NCBI GenBank assembly: GCA_034666985.1
Contig: JAXDKS010000026.1
Span: 67,994 to 131,993, forward strand
Reading direction: 5' to 3'
From: DATARR01 sp034666985
GTDB lineage: Bacteria > Acidobacteriota > Thermoanaerobaculia > Multivoradales > UBA5704
DNA length: 64,000 nucleotides
The translations under genes were made by a program, and so were the position numbers. The notes below the pieces were generated by a model, which was not told the origin of the DNA, did not search any database, and saw nothing but the letters and a program-made list of their open reading frames with translations. The number at the start of each line of letters is the position of its first letter. Position 1 is the first letter of the stretch. Positions 23,738-32,760 of the stretch are shown piece after piece.

Positions 23738-25006
23738 CTACGCCTTGAGCAGCGGCAGCCGCTTGCCCGTCCAGCCGGGGAAGAGCTTGGCGTCGTCCTT
23801 GATCCCCAGGTGCTTGCCGGCGAGCTCGCAGAAGACGGCGCGGAAGTCCGTGGTCACCGGCAGGTCCCGGCCTTCATAGAGGGCGGCGGTCGAGAGGCCG
23901 GGGAAGTTGCCGTGGACCTTGCCGCCGTCCACCTGGTTGCCCAGCACGAAGAGGCAGGAGCCGTGGCCGTGGTCGGTGCCGCCGGAGCCGTTCTCGCGCA
24001 CGGTGCGGCCGAACTCGGTCATGGTGGTCAGCAGCACCTGGTCCTGGAAGGGGCCGAGGTCGGTCCAGAAGGCCTGGATGGACTCCGCCAGGTCGCGAGC
24101 CTGACGATTGAAGGTGCCCGCCTGCTGCACGTGGGTGTCCCAGCCGCCGGACTCGGCGAAGGCGATCTCCAGCCCGACGTCGGACTTGACGAGGATGGCG
24201 ATCTGTCGCAGGGCATTGCCGAGCGGCGTCTTCGGGTACTCCACCCCCTCGGCCGGCTTGTAGCGCTGGATCTCGGCGGCAGAGAGCATGTGGACGGCCC
24301 GGAAGGTCTCGCTTCCCGTGTCCCGCAGGAGGTTCTGGGAGGTCTGCTCGTAGAGGGCCTCGAAGCCCTGGCCAGCCGCGGCGGCCGTGCGGTCGGCCCC
24401 CGGCAGTGTGACCCGGAAGTCGGCGAGGTTGGTCACCGCCAGAGCCGGCTCGTCGCCGTAGAGGGAGCGCGGGAGCGAGGCGGTGAGGGCCACGGCCCGG
24501 AACGGCGAGGCCTCGTGGCCGAGGAGACCCACGGCGCGGTTGAGCCAGCCGTTGGGCGTCCCCTTGCGGCCGGGGGTGCCCGTCTCCATGAAATCCTGGG
24601 CGTCGAAGTGGGAGCGCGTCGGGTCGGGCGAGCCCACGGCGTGGACGATGGCCAGACGGCGGTCCTTCCACAGGGGGAGCAGCGGCTCGAAGCCGGGGTG
24701 GAGGCCGAAGCCGGTCTGCAGGTCGAGCAGCCCCGGCTCGGGAGCCGTGCGGGCGGCGCTCAGGGCCAGCCGCGGACGGAGGGATTTGAGGTCGTCGCCG
24801 ATCGGCGGCACGGCGGCGAGGCCGTCCATGGCGCCGCGCTGGAAGATGGTCACCAGCACTTTGCGCTTGCGCGACGATGATCCCGTGCCTGGGCCCGTGC
24901 CCGTGGCCGCCAGGGCGGTGCGGGTGAGGAAGCTCGGGTTGCCTCCTACCCCGAGGGTGAAGAAGGCGATGCCGCCGGCTTTGAGGAACATTCTGCGGCT
25001 CAACAT
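23738..25006 (-). CDS. DUF1501 protein with Tat-type signal
   Basis: 422 residues. The N-terminus SRRMFLKAGGIAFFTLG is a twin-arginine signal, so export in folded form is expected. The body follows DUF1501 (alkaline-phosphatase-like superfamily): VTIFQRGAMDGL, HPGFEPLLPLWKDRRLAIVHAVGSPDPTRSHF, AESGGWDTH, TEFGRTVRENGSGGTDHGHG, with the metal-binding Asp/His residues conserved. The partner DUF1800 gene is upstream on the same strand; such pairs are frequent in Planctomycetes, Acidobacteriota and Bacteroidota, but their biochemical role is unsettled. ATG 25006 has AGGAG 7 bases before it and lies 31 bases past the DUF1800 stop. Confidence 0.92.
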   Translation of the reverse strand: MLSRRMFLKAGGIAFFTLGVGGNPSFLTRTALAATGTGPGTGSSSRKRKVLVTIFQRGAMDGLAAVPPIGDDLKSLRPRLALSAARTAPEPGLLDLQTGFGLHPGFEPLLPLWKDRRLAIVHAVGSPDPTRSHFDAQDFMETGTPGRKGTPNGWLNRAVGLLGHEASPFRAVALTASLPRSLYGDEPALAVTNLADFRVTLPGADRTAAAAGQGFEALYEQTSQNLLRDTGSETFRAVHMLSAAEIQRYKPAEGVEYPKTPLGNALRQIAILVKSDVGLEIAFAESGGWDTHVQQAGTFNRQARDLAESIQAFWTDLGPFQDQVLLTTMTEFGRTVRENGSGGTDHGHGSCLFVLGNQVDGGKVHGNFPGLSTAALYEGRDLPVTTDFRAVFCELAGKHLGIKDDAKLFPGWTGKRLPLLKA

Positions 25007-25037
25007 GGAGTTGCTCCTATCTCTCACTGAATCTTGA

Positions 25038-27077
25038 TCATCGTCTCTGGAACTCGGGCGACCCCAGGATCACGCCCACCACCTGCTCGAGGGGCGTGGG
25101 GGGCCGGCGATCGATCGGCTGCTTCGGCTCGTCGCCGAGACGGCCGCGAACCTTGATGGCGATGCTCTTCTTGGGGCTCATATCGGAATCGCCGTAGACC
25201 AGCTCGTCGTCGGCGTCGCCGCCCATCGTGCCGGTCCCGCTGCTGGAGCTCTTGGGGGCGGCCTTGTCCACCCGGCGGACCAGCTCGGGGTCGCTCACCA
25301 TGGGGGTGAGGAGCTTCAGGGTGGAGGTCAGATCCCGCCCGGGCATGAGGAGCGCGGAGTAGGTCTTGAGGGCCGCCTCGCGCGACTCGGGCTCGCGGCC
25401 GCCGTCGAGGGCCTCGAGGTCGAGATCGACCCCCTTCACCCGGCCGGCGGCGAGCTGGAGGCCGAAGTTCATCCGGTTGAGCAGCGAGCCGGTGTTCACC
25501 CAGGCCTCGGCACGGTCGGGGTAGCCGGTCGGCGCCTGGTAGGCGTAGAGGGGCTGGCCCATGCGGGAGATCCACTTCAGGAGCTCCCGGGGATCACCCA
25601 CCTGGCCGCCGGTGACCCGCAGGGCCGAGGCGGCGAGCTCGAAGGGCGACTTGACCTTGGCCCCCACCGCGTCCTTGCTCCAGAATTCCGGCGACTCGGC
25701 GATGGCGATCAGCAGCCGCCGGGTGTCGCCGCCGGTCTTCAGGAAGACGTCCGCCAGCCGGTCCACCAGCGCCTGCGGCGGATGATCGGAGACGAAGCGG
25801 ATGGCGAGCTGATCGGCGATGTGCCGCGCCGTGGCCTTCTGGGCAGCCAGCAGGTCGAGCACGGCCTCGCCGTCCTCGATGCCGCGGCCGGCGGGCAGGC
25901 GGACGCCGAGGACGGTCTTCGCGCCGGCGTCGTGCTGGTCGGCGCGGAAGAGGAAGTCGCCCTCGGTGTGGAAGCCGAGGCCGCCGGCCTTCCGGGCGCG
26001 GGCGAGGCGGGTCTCGACCTGCTCCCGCCTGGCGGGGGGCAGCACCGTCCAGCCGGTGAAGGCGCGGGCCACCTCGACGACGTCCTGCTGGCTGTAGCCG
26101 CCGTCCACTCCGAGAGTGTGGAGCTCCATCAGCTCGCGGGCGTAGTTCTCGTTGACGCCGCGGGGACGCACGCGGGGCGGCTTGCCGTCAGCCGTCATCC
26201 TCTGTGGATCGCCGCCCCTCCCGGCGATGGCGCCACGACCACCTCCGAAGCCACCGCGTCCGCCCATCCGGTCCATGCGGGCCCGCTGGCGGGGCATGCG
26301 CTCCATCTCGTCCTCCAGGGTGGTGGGAGCGTCGGCCGCCGCCGAGGACTGGGCGTTGTCGAGGTAGAGAAGCATGGCCGGGCTCTTGGCCGTGGCCTCC
26401 AGGAGATCGCGGAAGCGGCCCAGCGCGTTGGGCCGGATGGTGTCCCGCTCGTAGGGGAGAAGGTAGGGCCGGGCCTTGTTGTCGGTGAGCGAGACGTTGA
26501 AGTGGTTGAACCAGAAGTCGGTCATCACCTGCTGGAGCTGGTTCTCGGATTCGACGGCGAGCGTCAGCTTCTGGACCATGAGCTGGCCGGCCAGCTCCTT
26601 CTGAGGGTGATAACCCTGCTGCTGGGCGTACTCCAGGACCTTCTCGCGCAGGGCCTTCTTGTCATCCTCCTTGAGGCTCTTCCTGGTGACGTCCGCGGAC
26701 AGGATTCCGGCCTCCTGGGCCTGGCGGATGACCATGCCGGGCGGTGGATACATGCGGACGAGCTCGGCGGTGGACATGTGCAGGGCCGGCAGGGCGCGGA
26801 GGTCCTCCACCGCCTTGCCGTCCGGCAGGTCGTTGCCGAGCTGGCGCTCGAACCAGCGGTCGAGCCCCATCTTCACCACGGCGTCCACCTCGCCCGGCCG
26901 GGGGCCGAAGGCGAAGCGGTTCAGCAGATGCGCCGCCGCCTGCTTCTCGGTGAGCCCCGCCGCTTTCCACGGCAGGTGGACCGTCGAGGGCTTCTCGTCA
27001 GCGGCTGTCACTCCGGCCATGGCCACACAGACGGCGAGGACGGCGGCGGTCAGGACGGTGAGGGCGGCTGCTTTCAT
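25038..27077 (-). CDS. DUF1800 protein with Gly/Arg-rich insert
   Basis: 679 residues with a signal peptide (LTVLTAAVLAVCVAMAGVTA). DUF1800 features: AAAHLLNRFAFGPRPGEVDAV, LTLAVESENQLQQVMTDFWFNHFNVS, YERDTIRPNALGRFRDLLEATAKSPAM, NENYARELMELHTLG and a C-terminal LLLGSPEFQ-like end (VVGVILGSPEFQ). Residues about 262-295 are an extra Arg/Gly/Met-rich insertion (RMGGRGGFGGGRG) just before the conserved NENYAREL segment. The start at 27077 is fixed by AAGGAG 8 bases upstream and the signal peptide; the frame stays open for another 440 codons upstream, but that part is not coding. Paired with the DUF1501 gene. Confidence 0.92.
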   Translation of the reverse strand: MKAAALTVLTAAVLAVCVAMAGVTAADEKPSTVHLPWKAAGLTEKQAAAHLLNRFAFGPRPGEVDAVVKMGLDRWFERQLGNDLPDGKAVEDLRALPALHMSTAELVRMYPPPGMVIRQAQEAGILSADVTRKSLKEDDKKALREKVLEYAQQQGYHPQKELAGQLMVQKLTLAVESENQLQQVMTDFWFNHFNVSLTDNKARPYLLPYERDTIRPNALGRFRDLLEATAKSPAMLLYLDNAQSSAAADAPTTLEDEMERMPRQRARMDRMGGRGGFGGGRGAIAGRGGDPQRMTADGKPPRVRPRGVNENYARELMELHTLGVDGGYSQQDVVEVARAFTGWTVLPPARREQVETRLARARKAGGLGFHTEGDFLFRADQHDAGAKTVLGVRLPAGRGIEDGEAVLDLLAAQKATARHIADQLAIRFVSDHPPQALVDRLADVFLKTGGDTRRLLIAIAESPEFWSKDAVGAKVKSPFELAASALRVTGGQVGDPRELLKWISRMGQPLYAYQAPTGYPDRAEAWVNTGSLLNRMNFGLQLAAGRVKGVDLDLEALDGGREPESREAALKTYSALLMPGRDLTSTLKLLTPMVSDPELVRRVDKAAPKSSSSGTGTMGGDADDELVYGDSDMSPKKSIAIKVRGRLGDEPKQPIDRRPPTPLEQVVGVILGSPEFQRR

Positions 27078-27220
27078 GGCGGATGCTCCTTGGTGGCTCT
27101 TCACGGGCGTCTCCATTCTGAACCTGAAACCCGGGACGGGGGGATTTCCTGCGGGGGGAGGGCTGCCCGAGCCCTCTTTAGAGGCCAAGGCAGCTCTGAG
27201 CTGTGGTAGCATGGCTGCTC

Positions 27221-27248
27221 TTGACAAGCAAAAAGTGTCGCGGGTAAT
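27221..27248 (+). promoter_or_regulatory. Candidate promoter of the ice-binding-fold gene
   Basis: TTGACA (27221-27226), a 16-base spacer and GGTAAT (27243-27248). The -35 is perfect, the -10 matches 4 of 6. The start codon follows 66 bases later. Confidence 0.45.
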
Positions 27249-27314
27249 CGTGCCGGCCGTCACGTGTCCAGAGACTAGCCGCAACTGCGAGGCGAGAGAA
27301 AAGGAAGACCCCGA

Positions 27315-28112
27315 ATGAACTGCAAGTGCTCGACTGTCCTGGCCCTGGGATTCGCCGCGCTCCTTTACAGCGCTTCCGTGGCAGTGGCCCAACCCCTGAG
27401 CTCCTTCGCGGTGCTGGGTGGCTCGACGGTGACCAATACCAGCACGCCGACGATCGTCACCGGCAATCTGGGCGTCAGCCCGGGTAGCGCGGTCACCGGC
27501 TTTCCTCCGGGTATCGTGACTGGCGGGACGATCCACGCCGCCGACGCGGTCGCGGCCCAGGCGCAGAGCGACCTCACAACCGTATACAACAACCTGGCGA
27601 ACGCGGCGTGCAACACCGACTTGACCGGGCAGAATCTTGGTGGACTGACGCTCACGCCGGGCGTCTACTGCTTTTCGACCTCGGCCCAGTTGACGGGGAC
27701 GCTGACTCTCGACGCGCAAGGCAACTCCAATGCCGTCTTCATCTTCAAGATTGGGAGCACGCTCACGACCGCGAGCGCTTCGTCTGTCCTCCTGATCAAT
27801 AGCGCATCGAACTGCGGAGTGTTCTGGCAGGTCGGCAGCTCCGCGACCCTGGGCACGGGCACCACGCTGGCGGGCAACATCGTCGCGCTCACCAGCATCA
27901 CCCTGAATACTGGCGCCAACGTGACCGGAAGAGCCTTGGCGCGAAATGGCGCCGTGACGCTGGACAACAACCACGTCACCGTCTGCAGCGGCGGCCCCGG
28001 CTTGCCGCTTGCCGTCGCGTCGATCCCCACGCTCTCGGGGTGGGCGATGATCGTTCTGACCGGCCTCCTGGTCTTGTCCGGCCTGGCAGCGGTGCGCAGG
28101 CGAGCGACGTAG
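27315..28112 (+). CDS. DUF3494 ice-binding-fold protein with IPTL-CTERM tail
   Basis: 265 residues. Signal peptide (VLALGFAALLYSASVAVA), then the DUF3494 beta-helix domain: FAVLGGSTVTNTSTPTIVTGNLGVSPG, GVYCFSTSAQLTGTLTLDAQG, FIFKIGSTLTTASAS, NCGVFWQVGSSATLGTGTTLAGNIVALTSI. Family members bind ice or act as adhesive surface proteins in organisms that never meet ice. The C-terminus IPTLSGWAMIVLTGLLVLSG followed by VRRRAT is an IPTL-CTERM sorting signal (motif, membrane helix, basic cluster), implying processing by an exosortase-like or related system encoded elsewhere. AGGAAG lies upstream of ATG 27315. Confidence 0.92.
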   Translation: MNCKCSTVLALGFAALLYSASVAVAQPLSSFAVLGGSTVTNTSTPTIVTGNLGVSPGSAVTGFPPGIVTGGTIHAADAVAAQAQSDLTTVYNNLANAACNTDLTGQNLGGLTLTPGVYCFSTSAQLTGTLTLDAQGNSNAVFIFKIGSTLTTASASSVLLINSASNCGVFWQVGSSATLGTGTTLAGNIVALTSITLNTGANVTGRALARNGAVTLDNNHVTVCSGGPGLPLAVASIPTLSGWAMIVLTGLLVLSGLAAVRRRAT

Positions 28113-28298
28113 TCCTCCTTGGATGGCCGGATCGCCGGCGCCTGCCCGCACTTCGTTGACGGTCGCTGGAGGGGTGGCGAGGAGTCTCGGCACTCTGGAC
28201 ACCCCTCTCGCTTCCCCGGTGTCTCTCTGCTCGTCTGAGTGAAGGGCACACCGCCCCCCCAAACATTTTCCCCTCCCCTCTCGTAAACTGTATGGTAG

Positions 28299-28309
28299 GT
28301 GTAATACAC
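28299..28309. promoter_or_regulatory. Palindrome upstream of the ABC/RND operon
   Basis: GTGTAATACAC, a perfect palindrome around a central A, overlapping a TGTAAT hexamer that could be a -10 box about 75 bases before the operon's first gene. GTAT/ATAC half-sites also flank it (28290-28307). A GntR-type operator is possible, but no regulator gene is adjacent. Confidence 0.35.
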
Positions 28310-28380
28310 TGTCTTCCAGAAGATCCGCATGGAGCTTCGGAGGCAAAGCGGCCGCGAGGGCCGCCGGGAGGAGCCTTGTC

Positions 28381-29286
28381 TTGATCGAGCTGGAGGGGAT
28401 CGCCAAGACCTACGCGGACGGCATGGAGGCCCTGAAGGGGGTGTCCATCCGGCTGGACCGTGGGATGTTCGGCCTGCTGGGTCCCAATGGCGCGGGCAAG
28501 ACGACGTTCCTCTCCATCCTGGTGCTGGCCCTGGAGCCCTCGGCGGGACGGCGGATCTATGACGGGCTGGACGCGGCGTCGCGGCGGGCGCGGGCGGAGA
28601 TCCGCCGGCGGATCGGCTTCCTGCCCCAGGACTACCAGCCCATCGGCCATCTGACGGGCCGCGAATACCTGACGCACTGCGCACGGCTGCGCGAGGTCCC
28701 CCTCGGCCGGGCGGCCCTGCGGCGGCGGATCGGCGAGCTGATCGAGGGGGTGGGGCTGGAGCGGGCGGCGGACCGGCGGGCTGGGGAGTACTCGGGAGGC
28801 ATGAAGCGCCGGCTGGGGATCGCGCAGGCGCTCATCCACTCGCCGCGCCTCCTGGTGGTGGACGAGCCCACGGCCGGCCTCGATCCCGAGGAGCGGATCC
28901 GCTTCCGCATGCTGGTGACCGAGGTGGCGGCGGACACCACCGTGCTCCTCTCCACCCACATCGTGGAGGACGTGGAGGCCACCTGCCCCCGCCTGGGGGT
29001 GATCGGCCGCGGCCGGCTGCTCTTCGACGGCCCCCCGGGCGAGCTGCTGCGGCGGGCCAACGGCCGGCTCTGGCAGGTGCCGGTGGACGCGCCGCTGCCG
29101 GCCGGGGCGATCGAGGTCTCCCGCCGGGCCGACCTCCTGGGGGGCGCCGAGCGGGTCGTCCACTACGACGGCCCGGTGCCCGGAGCGATTCCACGGCCCC
29201 CCACCTTGGAAGAGTCCTACGCCGCGTTCCTCGCCCTCCAGGGCATCGAGATCCACCCCGACGACGCGGAGGGGGTTGCGCCTTGA
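28381..29286 (+). CDS. ABC transporter ATPase, first gene of the hybrid operon
   Basis: 301 residues. Complete ABC ATPase: Walker A LLGPNGAGKTT near residue 33, Q-loop FLPQDYQP, signature YSGGMKRRLG, Walker B LLVVDEPTAGLD, H-loop LSTHIVEDV. The sub-type with GLLGPNGAGKTT and a C-terminal extension is that of ABC-2 exporters. TTG 28381 is the start, behind GGAGG. It overlaps the permease gene as TTGA. The partners should be the permeases encoded at 29283 and 32069; substrate unknown. Confidence 0.93.
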   Translation: MIELEGIAKTYADGMEALKGVSIRLDRGMFGLLGPNGAGKTTFLSILVLALEPSAGRRIYDGLDAASRRARAEIRRRIGFLPQDYQPIGHLTGREYLTHCARLREVPLGRAALRRRIGELIEGVGLERAADRRAGEYSGGMKRRLGIAQALIHSPRLLVVDEPTAGLDPEERIRFRMLVTEVAADTTVLLSTHIVEDVEATCPRLGVIGRGRLLFDGPPGELLRRANGRLWQVPVDAPLPAGAIEVSRRADLLGGAERVVHYDGPVPGAIPRPPTLEESYAAFLALQGIEIHPDDAEGVAP

Positions 29287-32072
29287 GTCTCACGACCGCC
29301 TTCGCGGCCCACGAGGCGCGCACCCAGCTCCGCTCGTTGCGCTTCCGGGTGCTCGCCGCCGCCTATGTGGCAGCGGGCGCGGCCCCGGCGGCCATGATCC
29401 TCGCCCGGCGCCAGGAGCTGCGGGTGACGATCGGCGGCGCGACCTACGCCAACGAGGTCCTGGGCGTGCTGCCCCTGCTCACCGCCGTGGTCGCCCTGCT
29501 GATCTCGCTCGACGCCGTGACCCGCGAGCAGGACGAGGGGGCGTGGTCGACCGTCTCCCTGGCGGGGACGTCGAGCGCCGGCTACCTGCTGCGCCGCTGG
29601 CTAGCCCTCCAGGCCGTGCTGCTGCCGCTGACGGCGGTGCCGGTCGCCGCTGCCGCCGTGGTAGCCCTGGTGGGCTGCGGGCCGGGAGCCGTTCGGGCGG
29701 CTCCGTTCCTCGGTCCCTGGCTGATGCAGGTGGTCCCCATCGCCGCGGCCTTCTCGGCCCTGGGCCTGGGCGTGGGGACGATCGCCGGGGGCGCGATCAA
29801 CTCCTTCCTGCTCGCCGGGGTGGCGCTATGGCTGGTCCCCTCCCTGCTCAACAACGTGCTCGTGCGGTTCGGGATCGGCTTGGAAGGCCCTCTCGGCTGG
29901 CTGCGGATCGGCACCTTCGGGAGCACGATACAGCGTATGGCGACGATCTACAGGGGGACGGACAGCCCCTGGGCGGCCGCCTTCCCGCTGGAGGTGAGCG
30001 AGTCGCCATGGGACGGACGGGTGGCCGCCGAGCAGTATCTGTCCTTGGCGGCGCTGCCGGTCGCCCTGGCGGCGGCGGCGCTGGGGATCGCCGTGCGCCA
30101 TCTGCGGCGCACCCGGCCGGACGTGCGGCCGTGGCGTATCCGGCCCGACCATCCGCTGCGCACCTTCCTCACCAGCGTGGCCCGGCTGCGCGAGCGCTAC
30201 ACCCCCGATCCCCGCCCCTCGCGCCCGGACCTCCTGGTCCTCGGCCTCGCCCTGCTGGCGGCGACCGGGGTTGTAGGCCTGCTGGTGGAGCGCGCGGAGC
30301 ACTACGAGCGCCTGGGCCGGGAGCGCTTCGACGCCGAGGAATGGGGAGGCCCTGCCCCGACCCCCGCCGGTGTCGTGCCCGGCCGCTGGCGGATCGAGGG
30401 CAGGCTCGGCCGGACGGTCGACCTCAGGGTGACGGCGGAGATGCGCAACGGGAGCGCGGAGCCCCAGGCGCACCTGGCGTTCATGCTCAACCCGTTCGTC
30501 CGCGTCGAGGCGGCCCAGGCGAAAGAGGGCACGGCCGCCCTCTCCCGGCGGTGGGACCGACTGGCCGTGGAGCTGGTGCCGCCAATCCCCCCAGGCGGCG
30601 TACGTGAGGTGCGCTTCCGCTTGCACGGCGAGCCCGCCGAGATCGAGTCCTATCTGAGCGGCAGGACCTTCTGGGGCTTCCACAAGCTGTTCGGCGGCCA
30701 CCTGCAGGCAGCGTTCGGCCGCGACCTCGCGGATCTCTCGAAGAGCTACCGGGTGCCGTCGGTATCACCGCGGCGGATCGACCTCGCTGCCACGGACCTG
30801 ACGCCGGTGCCCCGCTATCGGACGTGGAAGCTCGCCCCCGGCGAGGAGGTTCCGTCGGACGTCTTCGTCCCCGAAGAGGTCTTCCGGCCTGTGGCCGACC
30901 TGTCGCTGGAGCTCGCCGTGCCGCCCGGCGCCTTCGTCGCGGACGCCTGCGGCGACAGCGCCCTGCGCGGCCGGCTGGCGGGACGCTGCCGGCTTCCCCT
31001 GGCCGAGCTGGCGGTGGCCGGCGGGAGCCTGCGGGCGCTGCCGCAACAGAACGGCGGCGCGACGGTGGCGGTCTATCCCCTCCATGCGGCTCAGGGAGAG
31101 CTGCACCTGGGCTTCCTGACCCGTGGCGACCGCCGGCTGGAAGAGGCCTGGCCCGGGCTGGGCGGTCTGCGGCGGACGGTGGTGCTGGAGCGGCCGCCCG
31201 AGGCTGCCTTCAGCCTTGACGAGGCCCTCTTCACCTTCAGCCGCCGCTGGCAGGATCCCGCCGGCGTACAGGTGCAGGTTCAGGGGGAGCTGGTGCGGGT
31301 GAACGAGATGGACCTGATCCAGCTCGAAGGCTTCAAGAAGCCCGACCTCCTGGTGGCCGACCTGGTGGCGGGCCGCCTGTCGCGGCGGCGGGCCGTGGCG
31401 CCGGAGGACGCGATCCTCTTCCGCAATCTGCTGCGCAACTTGGTGCTGCAGCGGCTCGGTCTGGGGCCGGACGGCGGCGCCGTGGTGGCCGTGCCCACCG
31501 GCAGAGAAGTCTTCATCCGCATCCCGCCACCGGTGGAGAGGTACAGCCAGACCTACTGGGATAAACGCTTCCCGGCCCTGGTGGCGGCGCTGCGCTACCG
31601 GATGGGGGAGGAGGCCGTGCGCGCCGCGCTCGAGGAGGTCCTCTCCAGCCCCGCCTCCCGGCCGGCCACCCGCCAGGAGCTCTACGCCACCCTGGCCCGG
31701 CACTCCGAGGCGCCCCTCGACCGGTTCATTCAGGACTTCTTCGTCCAGGGCCACCTGCCCGAGCCGGTCCTCGACGGCGTCGAGTTCCGGCATTCCGGGG
31801 GGACCGAGGGTGGCTGGCGGGTCTCCGGGAAGATGCTCAACCTGTCGCAGGGCGAGGCGCTGTGCAAGATCGTGCTCACCACGGACCTCGGCCGGCAGGA
31901 GGCCCTGGTCCGCGCTGGCGGCGATCAACCCGGCGATCACCCCGGCGACTTCTCCTTCTCTACCCCCCACCGGCCCCAGGCCGTGCTGCTCGATCCCGGC
32001 CGGGAGTGCCACCGCCTGGTGTCCGGCGCCGTCCCCCGCGACCGGGTGGCCTTCGACGGGAGGGGACAGTGA
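29283..32072 (+). CDS. ABC-2 permease fused to a degenerate M1 peptidase-like domain
   Basis: 929 residues. The first about 340 residues hold six or seven membrane helices of an ABC-2 type permease (ARTQLRSLRFRVLAAAYVAAG, LPLLTAVVALLISLDAVTREQDEGAWS). After a further helix near residue 325, the rest is periplasmic and follows the M1 aminopeptidase layout: a beta-rich N-terminal part (LRVTAEMRNGSAEPQAHLAFMLNPFVRVEAA) and a C-terminal helical part (YSQTYWDKRFPALVAALRYRMGEEAVRAAL, LDRFIQDFFVQGHLPEPVL). The zinc motif HExxH + E is absent, so I expect binding, not proteolysis. Permease/M1 fusions are known in this phylum; loss of the zinc site is the odd point. Confidence 0.8.
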   Translation: MSLTTAFAAHEARTQLRSLRFRVLAAAYVAAGAAPAAMILARRQELRVTIGGATYANEVLGVLPLLTAVVALLISLDAVTREQDEGAWSTVSLAGTSSAGYLLRRWLALQAVLLPLTAVPVAAAAVVALVGCGPGAVRAAPFLGPWLMQVVPIAAAFSALGLGVGTIAGGAINSFLLAGVALWLVPSLLNNVLVRFGIGLEGPLGWLRIGTFGSTIQRMATIYRGTDSPWAAAFPLEVSESPWDGRVAAEQYLSLAALPVALAAAALGIAVRHLRRTRPDVRPWRIRPDHPLRTFLTSVARLRERYTPDPRPSRPDLLVLGLALLAATGVVGLLVERAEHYERLGRERFDAEEWGGPAPTPAGVVPGRWRIEGRLGRTVDLRVTAEMRNGSAEPQAHLAFMLNPFVRVEAAQAKEGTAALSRRWDRLAVELVPPIPPGGVREVRFRLHGEPAEIESYLSGRTFWGFHKLFGGHLQAAFGRDLADLSKSYRVPSVSPRRIDLAATDLTPVPRYRTWKLAPGEEVPSDVFVPEEVFRPVADLSLELAVPPGAFVADACGDSALRGRLAGRCRLPLAELAVAGGSLRALPQQNGGATVAVYPLHAAQGELHLGFLTRGDRRLEEAWPGLGGLRRTVVLERPPEAAFSLDEALFTFSRRWQDPAGVQVQVQGELVRVNEMDLIQLEGFKKPDLLVADLVAGRLSRRRAVAPEDAILFRNLLRNLVLQRLGLGPDGGAVVAVPTGREVFIRIPPPVERYSQTYWDKRFPALVAALRYRMGEEAVRAALEEVLSSPASRPATRQELYATLARHSEAPLDRFIQDFFVQGHLPEPVLDGVEFRHSGGTEGGWRVSGKMLNLSQGEALCKIVLTTDLGRQEALVRAGGDQPGDHPGDFSFSTPHRPQAVLLDPGRECHRLVSGAVPRDRVAFDGRGQ

Positions 32073-32749
32073 GAAGGCGTCTGCGCGAGCTGCGCCTCAC
32101 CCTGGAGCTGCTCCTGGGCCGGCGTCTGGTGCTCTTCGCCGTGCTGGACGCGGTGCTGGTGGTCTCCTTCCTGTTCTCCATGCTCCTCCAGCCGGAAGGG
32201 TCCGCGGATTCGCTCTTCCTCTGGGTGTTCCAGCTCCCCTCCCTGGCCCTGGGGTTGCCGGCGCTGGCCGGCATGGTGGACCAGGAGCGGCGGGCCGGCT
32301 GCCTCGACCTCGCCCTCGCCACCCCGGCGGCCGAGACCTACTTCGTGCGCCGGGCCGTGGCGGTCTGCCTGGTGATGAGCGTCCAGGGGACGGTGGTGAT
32401 GACCCTGGGCTGGGCGCTCGACGACTTCTCCTTCCCTTTGATCCCGACCCTCTTCCAGGTGGCGGCGGTGAGCGCCTTCCTCGCCGCCGTGGCCCTGTTC
32501 TGGGCCGTGCGCCTGCGCACCTCGGGCGCGGTCTGGCTCGCCTCGGCGGTGACCGCGGGGCTGATGGGGACGTGGCTCTTCTTCGATCCCATCCCGCCGC
32601 GCCTGAAATCGGCCTACGGGCCGCTGCTGCCGGGCGCCGAGCTGGCCCTCCCCTGGCTGCGCAGCTTGGCGGTGCTCATCGCCGGCTCGATCCTCTTCTT
32701 CCTCTATGCCCGCCGCCGGTTGCGCCGGCCGGAGCTGATGCTTTCGTGA
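32069..32749 (+). CDS. Second ABC-type permease subunit
   Basis: 226 residues from GTG 32069, which overlaps the previous stop (GTGA). Six hydrophobic segments; the N-terminal cytoplasmic stretch RRRLRELRLTLELLLGRRL and the second segment followed by VDQERRAGCLDLALATPA resemble the coupling region of heme-exporter CcmB-like/ABC-2 permeases (QERRSGTLDLLLATP). It probably forms the channel with the 929-residue permease. A shift of reading at the end gives an 11-base gap before the adaptor gene. Confidence 0.8.
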   Translation: MRRRLRELRLTLELLLGRRLVLFAVLDAVLVVSFLFSMLLQPEGSADSLFLWVFQLPSLALGLPALAGMVDQERRAGCLDLALATPAAETYFVRRAVAVCLVMSVQGTVVMTLGWALDDFSFPLIPTLFQVAAVSAFLAAVALFWAVRLRTSGAVWLASAVTAGLMGTWLFFDPIPPRLKSAYGPLLPGAELALPWLRSLAVLIAGSILFFLYARRRLRRPELMLS

Positions 32750-32760
32750 TGGAGGTCCGC

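Noticed and set aside
27078..28406. A 440-codon open upstream extension of the DUF1800 frame
   Set aside because: The real start at 27077 has AAGGAG and a signal peptide; the extension lies antisense to the ice-binding-fold gene and reads as Arg/Gln/Gly-rich nonsense.
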